From positions 575,633 through 639,632 of the forward strand of contig NMRA01000099.1 in NCBI GenBank assembly GCA_002633005.1: DNA of 64,000 nt, read 5' to 3'. A program made the position numbers and the translations under genes. Under the pieces are notes generated by a model, which was not told where the DNA came from, did not search any database, and saw nothing but the letters and a program-made list of their open reading frames with translations. This DNA is from Phoronis australis. Its lineage: Eukaryota > Phoronida > Phoronidae. Every line of letters begins with the position of its first letter. Position 1 is the stretch's first letter. Below, piece after piece: positions 46,409 through 56,500 of the stretch.

Positions 46409-46661
46409 CTCAACCAGGCTGTTAGTCCGAGGAGAGCTCGCTCCGCGATATCCACTCACGTCACATGATTGCAAGATAACGAAATGATCGAGTGTCTAGC
46501 TGAATTTTGACACCACTCGGCACCGAACTGTCACCGGATGTTTATTATTCCTGCATTAAGTTAAATTCGAGTGAAGTATTCGATCTTATAATTATAATTT
46601 TAATACATTAAAAGGTTTAGAAGAGCTTTCAATGAAAGGGAATTGGGTGTAGTTTGAAAAA

Positions 46662-46694
46662 AAGTTAGTTCTCATTTAGTGAGAGAACTAACTT
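46662..46694. repeat. Perfect 12-bp inverted repeat in the shared promoter
   Basis: AAGTTAGTTCTC (46662-46673) and its exact reverse complement (46683-46694) flank a 9-nt spacer. It sits just before the CLEAR-like E-box. It could be a cruciform, a palindromic factor site or a transposon relic. Confidence 0.75.
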
Positions 46695-46704
46695 CGAATA
46701 TAGA

Positions 46705-46733
46705 TCACGTGACTTATCGTGTGGATCATGTGA
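46705..46733. promoter_or_regulatory. CLEAR-like E-box pair
   Basis: A palindromic TCACGTGA (46705-46712; context ATCACGTGAC) is followed 21 bp later by TCATGTGA (46726-46733). GTCACGTGAC is the CLEAR consensus bound by the TFEB/MITF/TFE3 family, and TCATGTGA is the related M-box. The 21-bp spacing is about two helical turns, putting both on the same DNA face. Binding is inference. Confidence 0.5.
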
Positions 46734-46942
46734 CATTTACAGCGGAAAAAGCAAGAAAGCTTGAGGACACAAATTATCCTCGAGTCTTGATAAGTTTAGA
46801 ATGATAACAAGTAATGCCGCCATTCAGTTATCCTGCTTAATAGCGTCAATAACAGTTTCGTCAAGGGCCGAGGGAGCTACCGAACTTTTTGTCCGACGAA
46901 GTCTTAGAGCTGGCTGACCAGTGCAGTACCATTCCAGGGGCA

Positions 46943-46966
46943 ATGCATTACAGTGCTGACTTGTAA
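46943..46966 (+). other. Candidate 7-codon uORF of SLC15A4
   Basis: ATG at 46943 opens a reading frame of seven codons closed by TAA at 46964-46966, 22 nt before the main ATG. If transcription starts upstream, it could modulate translation. Its own initiation context is not strong. Confidence 0.35.
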
Positions 46967-46988
46967 CTCTACGTCGTAAACAGGCACG

Positions 46989-47588
46989 ATGGAGTCAGAC
47001 TCCGCTGACGAAAGACGAGCTTTACTGCAAAAAAGACTAGCCTACAACAGAAGTCCATCATCTTATGATGGAAGGCGGAGAATATCATGCGTGGCAATTT
47101 TATTAACGCAAACCCTTGAGAGAATTGCTTTTTATGGAATATCCGGAAACTTGGTACTCTTTTTGAATCTGGATCCTTTGTTATGGATATCTTACAATGC
47201 TGTGAATGCTCTAGCTGTCTTCTCAGGGACATCTTACGTCATGGCACTTGTTGGCGGAGGTTTGGGGGATACCTTTGGGAGATACAGAACAATATGTATT
47301 GCATTTCTCATCTACATTGTTGGCTATTCCATGTTTCCTCTTATATATCCATATCCAGATTACTTTCCTTTTGATAAACATGCACCGCTGAAACCAGATC
47401 CATCAAAGCTTTTGTTCTGCAATGTCCCCAATGAAACTGTTCATAATGCCTCATACTTTCCGACTTTGTCGCCAATACGTTTGCCTGGAGATGAGAGATG
47501 TTCCTGGATTATTTACTTGACTCTGGTTGTCACAGGCATTGGAACAGGGATCGTGAAAGCAAACATTGCGCCATTTGGTGCTGATCAG
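46989..47588 (+). CDS. SLC15A4: SLC15A4 exon 1 (start codon)
   Basis: The exon is exactly 200 codons. The ATG is in a strong context (A at -3, G at +4). It encodes the acidic N-terminus with the dileucine sorting motif, helix 1 with Q41-T-L-E44-R45, POT signature 1 (89-100), the glycosylated loop, and VKANIAPFGADQ ending on Gln200. The donor is CAG/GTTGGT. Eight more sense codons follow the donor before a stop, but exon 2 continues the family alignment directly. Confidence 0.96.
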
Positions 47589-50500
47589 GTTGGTAATAAT
47601 AACTTAGTAACTTGAGCATTGTGTATCATTGATATTTGTGGTTTTGTAATTTAGTATACGCTGCTTACCAGATCCTCTGATACAAGTAGTATACAGAGTG
47701 ATGAGTCAATATCAAATCATGCTTTGTAATTGTTCTCGTAACAATTTTCAATTTTGCAAATGGATTTGTCACTGTAAACATCTCCAGTTTGGGACAGTTT
47801 TTAAAATTTGGGACTTCGAAATTCATGTCAAATTCAAATTTTCTTGATTCTGAAGATTGAAGCATGGGCAATTTTAGTGTTAATTGTATTTCCCAAGTAT
47901 TGGACAATGCATATTTTATCAACGGAATCTGAAAATAGTCTTGGCAGTTCATAAAATTATTGAAAATAGCCCGCGCTGATGCGACATACACTTTCATGTG
48001 TAACGGAAGTATATGATGACTTCTTGTTGAACGTATTTCTTGAACTGGGTTCTTCCAACATTCGCCGTTTCTAAAATTTGTTTCAAGCTCCAACCTTGAG
48101 CAAAATAATTAATTTTCCTCCATCTGATGCTTTTAAGATATGTTTTGTACGATTTGTTGGATTTGCTATAATTGATTGTATGCAAGATCTCTAGAGTTAT
48201 CTTTTTTCACCTTTGCTTAGGTGAAGCAGGAAGGTAATGAAGCGATGAGGGTCTTCTTCAACTGGTTCTATTGGTGTGTCAACATCGGCGCCTTCTTAGC
48301 GCTCACAGTCGTTGTCTACGTCCAGCAAGTCATCAGTTTCTTCTACGGCTTCGTGATTCCTCTCGTGTGCCTCGTCTTAGCAGCTGTCATTTTCATAGTC
48401 GGCAAGTGCCTTGATTTGTTTCTGTGTGAATGTGCTTGGCCTATTTAAAGCAGCTGTAAACCTACCCTCTGTCACAGCGCCACCTATATGGAAAAGTGGC
48501 CCTGTGATGTGATAATGAAAGAAATCAGCATGTGGGCATCAGTGCACATGCTTTGGTTTGGACGTTTGTCATATACCTGCTTTGATACCAAAAAGAATGG
48601 CGGACGGTTTTGTTGTCATTTTGTTTGATGCCTTGTAATCTTGCTTGAAAAAATACCAACTTCAGCGGAATCATTGATTTACCTGGTAACACTCGGAAGA
48701 AATGCACTCAAAACCACGTTCAATATTCTTCACAAGCACATTTGCTATTGCAAAGCTACGTCATCACATTTTTATTCCTTTTTTGAGATCCATGAGACTT
48801 CACAATAAAATGCCTGGAGTTCCTTCGACAGCCACATAGTGTCTACACATGAACATTAACCATCTTGACAAGCAAACTTAATGACACAATAATGGTGAAT
48901 GAAGCAATAAAATACTCTCAATTCTATTGTAGCCCAGCAATCCTTTCTTATCTGAGTAAAGAACAAGTGATTGAAACCAAGAGGTCGACAGAATACCTAG
49001 GTTAATTGCACCGTTATTAGATAGCATCAGTCCTTGTCACTTTTTCAGTAATCAGTATTAACAGCTTTCGTAATACTATCAGTGCATTAAGTATAAAATG
49101 AAACAGTAATGTAGTTTTGTTTTGAAATTTCTAAACAATTGTAATACCATGTTGAAAATATCCTGTGTTTTCATCACCGTTTATACTATGTAGTTATAAT
49201 GAATTATCATACACCAGGGATAGTACATTTAACTAGTACAGTTTTACCAAAAATTATAGTTCTTATGAAGTTGGTCAATAATTATGTAGCTTTGTCTGGT
49301 TGAAAAAAAAACAAGGTCATTGACTTTATCCAGTGGAAGGTGCATGAACACCTTCTGTAAAGACCTTATGATATTTGGGCAGGTACTCCTTAAGTTGTGT
49401 GTATTGTGATCTTGTTCAATTGAGAATAATTGTCCACCAAAAGCTGCTATGCACCCACATTTTGCCAAAGATCCTAAATTTTGAGAGACCGTTTGCTGAT
49501 GCTTCAATTTAGAGATTTCTTTCTGCAACTTTTGTTTTGGGGTCACTGTGCTCTCTCAATAATCTCTTTGGAAAGAAATTATGTCGGGGCTTTGACCTTG
49601 CAAACAAAACTTGTTGACTGAATTTTGTAATCTTCAGGGTTGTGTCAGGTCATTTGTCCCACTAACCCTTCTGAGCACCTGATATCAGATGATATTGTCT
49701 TTGTAACAGGAAAAGTACACCGCGAACACTAACACTGCAAACAGGAGTCAAGAATGGATCATGACTTTTGTGAATAATATTTTTGAAATGAAAATGTCAC
49801 TTAATGGTCACTTTATCTTCACCTTTGGTCATACAAATCAGACAAATTTGATTATGCCTTCTGAAATTGGGCCATGTCATTGTTGATCTTGTAACTGGAC
49901 ATATTTTACCTACTTGAAAGCACTCACCTTGAAGAAGTGAGGATAGAGTGAGAAAAAAAACGACTTGAGTATGCGCGCACCCAGGGGAGGGGCTCAAGTG
50001 AGCTCCTCCATTTGGCGAAGTGGACAAAAAGGTCCGCCTCAGGGCTACAAAAAGTCTGAGAAAATGAGACAAAAAGTCAACTAAAAAGACGTAGGTGCAC
50101 AATTCACAGCTCTGGACGTGGTACCCCGTTTTTTTTAGTCTTTCGGCTTTTTTGTATTAAAGGCTGGGTGCGCGCATGTTGAGTGTGAACTGTTAACAAA
50201 TAAAAACTTGGATCTACGTTATTGTAAATGTGTGAAACTAGGTGCTATGAGTATTTATTGTTGTATAAGGGAACCCGTTTGTTTTTTCCTGCTAGGGGGA
50301 TGTTGTGCCCATCACACAACGCCATCTGGCAGCGTGTTACTGAATGTATTCAAAGTGCTTAAAGAAGCCATTCACCTGTGCTACAAAAGGTCACGAAATA
50401 GGCGCACCCTCAGGTATTTTTTTCTTCGTGGTAAATGGTGTCAAAAGTTTCAGCTACCTTTGAGACGTCGAATCAAACTTTCACATTACAGAGTGATGTT

Positions 50501-53500
50501 GTGTTGGATGTACAAGGCAGATTGTTTGTTTTGCTGTTTTGAAGTTGCACATACATTAGACTGCTGTTTAATAGTATTACCAAAAATATGTGACTTCTCA
50601 TTCCACGGTGACTAACTGGTGTTATCTGGCTTTCTATTGTCTAAGCTGTCTAATGGAATTAACTTGAACCTCCTCTCAGGTGGTGGATATTAAATGATAA
50701 TGTTCTGAAATGGACTACTTACTATCACTACTGTCATGCATTCTAGTGGTATAGATGTGGCCGAAATTAATCAGCCCAGTTCCCCGAGCTGTTTGGACCT
50801 TGCCAAGGTACGCTACGGCGGTAGTTTCCATGAGACCACTGTTGAAGATGTGAAAGCTCTGGCCGATATACTCATGGTGTTTGCTGTTCTCATTCCATAC
50901 TGGGTAGTATACTTCCAGGTAAATAAATGCCGAAGGCTGCGTCCAGTACTACAGTAAAATCTCACCACTTTGGAACACAATATGACCAACAGCTGAAATC
51001 TCATTTTCTTACTATTTTTCTAATAAAATGTATTGTTTCAAATTGATTCTTTACCATATTTCAAATTTTCAAGGGTGGACCCAGGATTTTTAAAGGGGGG
51101 TTGGATCAAGGATTTTTTAGAAGGGGGGATCCAAGTCAACATTTTGAAAATTCTAGATTAGATATCACTGAAATGAAGGGGGGTAGGGGGATCTGGACCC
51201 CCTTGACCCCTCTCCCCCTGGATCCACCTATGGTTTTGTATGATATCTAACATCACACAAAATTTTGATAACGTCTGTGCACTTATGACAATGTAAGAAG
51301 ACCTTGAAAAATTGCAGCATTTATTATTGTCTGAAATTGGTGACATTTTACAGTATGACTGCTAACCTTAAAACCTAATGGTCCTGCCTCGGGAGTCCCT
51401 TTGTATTAACAAGTCAATAACATGATGAATGGGGGGTCATTTTGAAAGCTCTTATGTACAAGGGGTGGAACGTGCCCTCTCCGATTTTGTTTTTGGTGGG
51501 TATTTGGCGTTTGGCTCCGTTGTACTATTAGCGAATGAAAGAAGTGATGACCTGAGATCATTTAGATCAGCATTGTCTCTTGTTTTTGTCATTTTATTTT
51601 GTGTCGGTTACTCATTTTCCTAGTTTCTTAGTTTCCTGTTGGTTCCATGTTAACCCCCTATTGGGAGCAGCCTGGGCTACTAGATTACCAAATTATCTCT
51701 AGTTCCTCTTCTGGTTACTATGTAATATTTAAAAGTGTTAACTGCAAATCTCATATTGCTGCTAAGGTAGTCTCCAAATTTTCCTCGTGAAAATGACGGA
51801 CTCGTTTCCACAGTTGAAGTCTCCTTCTTTCTGTAAAAAGTTTTCAGTTATCAGTTCAGTCATAATTACGGTGTAATAGCTTGTACACTAATGTACAAAA
51901 TATTTTTTTCTCGAATTAATAGAGACAAAACTGGCCGTACGAACTTTTAGAGAAGAAAGTCAAGTGTTCGAATTATTAGAGGTAAAGATTGATGATAACA
52001 ATGAGTGCAATGTGAATTATATTACAACAAGGAACAAATTGTTTTTCTGGGAGATAGATTTGCTTTAAAATATAATACTTGAACACTTTGACACGTTATT
52101 TTCTTCCCTTCACATGTTCACAAACTTTGAGAACCAAGCTGGCTTCAGTACCTCCGCTTTCAGCAATGCCGTCTGCTGCACTTAGTATCTGACTGGAGTG
52201 CGCTAGAGAAAACATGTATTTGAAAAATCAGATCAGAGAAATGTGACCAGTTAAAAATATAGAAAATTGAGAGTAGCTTTGAGATGTATCAACAAGCGGC
52301 CGGATTTACACACTCAGAAATTTCTTGAGGCATACACCATCCGATTGTGCAATCATCACCTAAGACACATGAATCGTGCTATTTGCCCACAGGTTATCTC
52401 TGATGTCCCCAGATATTTACAAGCCAGCAAAAGCCCCACAATGCATCTGAAAAACGAAACCAGCATCATAGACAAAACCCCTGAATTTCTGCATGTCGTG
52501 AACATGCCATTTAAACAAGATTCCTTCATCACAACTAGTTTTATCCACATTCTTTTAGGCACAGCTTCTATTGTGGTGTTAGTGATGCGTATAATTTTTC
52601 TGATAAGCAAGGCTGGAAACTACTTCCCAGTGTATGGCTCAAGGTTTGAGTTTTTGTTATTAACATAATCACCATTACTGTGGTTTAATTTTTACTCCAT
52701 TCAGATTTTATGGTTTTCATGTCCCAAAAAGTAATTGGAAATTCCTGGATGCTTTCAAGCCTTGTATTTTGATATGATCTGATAAGGAACAATAATTCTG
52801 TATACAGGGATCAGGTAGCCTCATTGTGTTGCTCAAGTAGGTTGCACAACAAAAGATGGGACACATCATTGCATTTATTAACATGGGAAAAAAATTTAAT
52901 TGTCTTTGCACATCCTTGACAGTTTCGTGTTCCTGTAGCGTTGCAGGATAAACTTTTGTTCTTCAAAGCTGAGCTATTTGTTTCCCATTCACACCATAGC
53001 TCATGTACTTCAACATTTACTGCGAGGTGTCAACTATACTACGTAAATGATTAGGCTCTTGCACAAAGTCCGATATATGGCACCTGAATTCGAAGTCCTG
53101 GCATTGTATGGAAGAGTAAATGCATTGTGAGATTCTACTAATATTAAGCAAATCTGTTGTTTTGGAACACGTTGTTTATTTTGATATTATGCATAATTTT
53201 CAGCATCTAAATGTATGAGGTGAGTAATGTGCAAATCGTTACAATTGATTTTACAGGTGGAGTCTACCTTTTTGATGCAAGCACTTCACATGAACCTAAA
53301 TTTCAATTCAGCCAATTCATCGGACTGTTCAGAGCAACGCACTGAGCTGGAACAGGTAAGGCACTGTCTTATGGCGTCAAAGAAACAGTAGGCTCAGATA
53401 TTGCCTTTTGTATTGTCTCTTTGAGGGCAGTGACATCCATCATGTGAGGTATTTATGCACAAAATCGTTGACACTTATGTGGTCAACTAGCCTAGAACTT

Positions 53501-56500
53501 GCTCATAGCAGCGTAAGCTCATGAATGGATACTACCGTAATCGTTCGGGTTAACGCCCTGGGCGGTTAAATTGGCGAATCCAAAAAATCGGGGGAGGGCG
53601 GTTAACCGAGCAGTGGGCGGTTAAATCGAAAATCCACCAAAAGTAGGGGATGGGCGGTTAACTGAGCATGGGCGTTAACCCGAACGTTTACGGTAGTACA
53701 TAAGATGTGTGAATGGCAACCCGTTTCCCACCATTTTGAAGCTGTTCAGGTTTTGATTTTGGTTAAACCTTTGGAGTAGCGAAAGTTTCCAAGGTTGTTC
53801 ATTGAGAATTTGGCTTTGTCAATAACTGACTGTGCATTATTGCTTGAGAGGTCAGACTCGATCAGTTGGTCTGACCCCATGCATTGAAATCAACGGGGGC
53901 TGACCAAATAGACTGGTTCTGTGATCGAACCATATGTGAATTAAATTGGTCTTAATGCTCTCACATGAAATGACAAGCTGGGTCAAGCAACTTTAGACCA
54001 ATCGGTCTTGGCCCTATTTCATGAAATTTCTTAAGATCAAAGTTAGCCTGCTTCATAGTAGGCTTAATGAGGTATTTGGATGCTCCCAACTGTGCTAATG
54101 TGTTGCAGGAACCAAACAACAATGGTATTTTAACATAATCTATGTAAACCAGGCGCAGTTGTATTCACTGACAACTTGTAAATGTGAAAACATAAAATTC
54201 TACAAATAGGTGACCTTCGCTCTCATGACGTACCTCATGGGATCTCATAGCCTACACTCTGCTGTGTTATTCCCCAGCACCACATCACGATACTTACTGG
54301 ACACAGTTCAGTGATTTGCGATGGATCATTTTTGCCAAAAAACTCGTTCTTAAAAATGCTTGGCAATTTTCTACCTACTTCACATTCACGTCGCGGCTAT
54401 GTGTTGTGTTTCTGATTAATTTGGCCAAGCAATCACAGAGATTAGGAATTAGCCTGCAAGTTCTACTTTATGATTGGATTTTTTTGTCAAAAAATTATGG
54501 CTGTCATCACTGTAAAGTGTTGAAGAACAAATTCTGCTGACATTTTTCGCTGGTTTTGCATTAGCTAATGGCCCCAAACAATGTCAAATTGAAAGCACCT
54601 CAGAGACAAGACAGTGTGACTTAATTACCTGCATGTGAAGTGATACATTACAGCTATACCATTACCTTCTCAAGTATACGAGACTGAAATTGTACCTGTG
54701 GCTTACCAATACTATTAATACTTGAAGCTGGTCTGCTGGACTGTGTTTACCTAATTCCTAGATCCTTCAAGACGTCTCGTCTCCTTCGATAGGATGATGT
54801 TGTCTAGCTACTATTGGCGGGAACTCCAGTCATGTGGTATCTTGTTTGCCTGGTGAGGTTGCCAATACCTACCTATTGAATTTCAGTCTTAGACAGATTT
54901 TTGGTCTTGTGTCTCTTTTCATGAAGCTTGCCCCTGGTCTATTGACAGATTTTTTTTCAACCCCAGAAATCACTACTGAGCCCTCGGCTACCAAACTGTA
55001 CTCATGTCCTTAGAAATGATTTTCAGCATTTGGGCAAACACACCTCCTCCACCAAGCTTGGCACCTGGAATTAGGGTTGGGTATCTGGCTGGCAGCATAC
55101 TGTGAGTAGCTGTGTACAAGATGTCACTTCCCTCACATTCTCTTCCAGTGGGTCCCTGAAAATGGATATGAGCTGTCTTACTTTCAACAACTCTTGTGGT
55201 GGTTTTTTGCCCAGCTTTCCAGAAATTATTTTTTTCCTTACATATTATTTTTATTCGTATTCTTTGTACTTATACTTTTGTTGTAATAAATGACCTTAAT
55301 TGCCAATCTTGGTCTTCTTTTTATCTCTGGAAATGAGCTTGTGACACACGTATTTTTATCGTTGGTGCGTATGCCGATCATAAATGGCATTTCACCCATC
55401 TTGCCTTATGCTCCCTTTTTTTCCTCATTTCAGACCCATCCACTAATTCCTTTGTTCAGGACTACGTACAGTTATTCGCAGCCTTCTCATTTGTCTAAGT
55501 TATCATGTGCCTCAAATTTGTTCAGCTCCTAGCTCTCTAGCTGTTGATTATCTCTTGTCTATAAGAATTTCCCTTGTTTGTAAACCCATGCTTCAGTTCA
55601 TAACTTTGTGTCAGCTATACAGACGCACATATTCAAAGTCTCCTAATTTTACCCGCCCACTACTTCCCCTCACTTTTGGCACATTTCTCGCACCACTGTG
55701 TTGTTCTTTTTGTTTCCCATCTTTCAAGAGATTATTATATTATTATAAAATATTATATTTTATTTTCATTTGTGTTCTTTGTAGTTACATGTTGTCATAA
55801 CAAATGACCTTATTTTGGCAACTCCGTTCTACGCTTCATCTCTGGAGTTGAGCTTGTGATGCACATATTTTTATCGTTGGTACAAAAAATTCTTCAAACT
55901 TAGTAATTTCTCATGTTTTGGAAACTACTAACAACTTGACCAAAAGTACTCAGCTGACCAAACCACTTAAAATCCTGAGTAATTCTCAGTTTTCCGAAAT
56001 TCAAAAATTTCAGATTTAGTCCAAAGGGCACTAGGTTTCAAATCGCCCTTAAATTATATTTTTCCACACTGATAGCCACTTGAAAACAGTTCTAGAGCCT
56101 GAGCATGTCTTGAAGGAACTTGAGTATTAGTTGAGTAAGTGTAGTTTGTAGTAAAAGTCTCTTAGTAATTTAAGGGTCTGGGTAAAGTTTGGTAGTCATG
56201 GACCCAGATCTAGGTGAGGAACAAAAGTCCAGGCCATTTTCACAATTAGCAGTTCTTTTCAAAAAAGCGGGTTCATTGCGGCTTCCTTTGTTATAATTAT
56301 TATTCTTTTCCAGATCTCAATTTCTGTAGTAATGCACATGCCGTCTTATTTCTCTGCAGGTGCCCGCTGCCTCACTTTCATTGTTTGATGTCATCTTCCT
56401 GCTGTTCCTCATCCCCTTAATGGACCGACTGATCTACCCTAGATTGGACCGCAGTGGCTGTAATGTGTCATTGGTCAAAAGGATGTGTATCGGCATGATC

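Larger units (their letters stand above)
46409..46988. promoter_or_regulatory. Shared bidirectional promoter, GLT1D1 / SLC15A4
   Basis: These 580 bp separate the GLT1D1 ATG (minus) from the SLC15A4 ATG (plus), so both core promoters must lie here or overlap the 5' exons. I see no clear TATA box next to either gene. Visible elements are E-box/M-box sites at 46461-46468, 46705-46712 and 46726-46733, a TGACGTGA-type half site overlapping the first, and a 12-bp hairpin at 46662-46694. Transcription start sites cannot be read from the sequence. Confidence 0.7.

Noticed and set aside
48401-48430. GT donors after GGCAA or TTTCTGT for SLC15A4 exon 2
   Set aside because: The first is in the wrong phase for exon 3. 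The second adds unmatched residues compared with the gap-free GC donor model.
49244-50102. Minus-strand ORFs of about 100 codons in SLC15A4 intron 2
   Set aside because: No motifs; biased, low-complexity composition; antisense to an intron.
52267-52668. 133-codon plus-strand ORF with a hydrophobic stretch
   Set aside because: It lies in SLC15A4 intron 4, has no recognisable motif and no paired splice sites, and the flanking SLC15A4 exons already join in frame.
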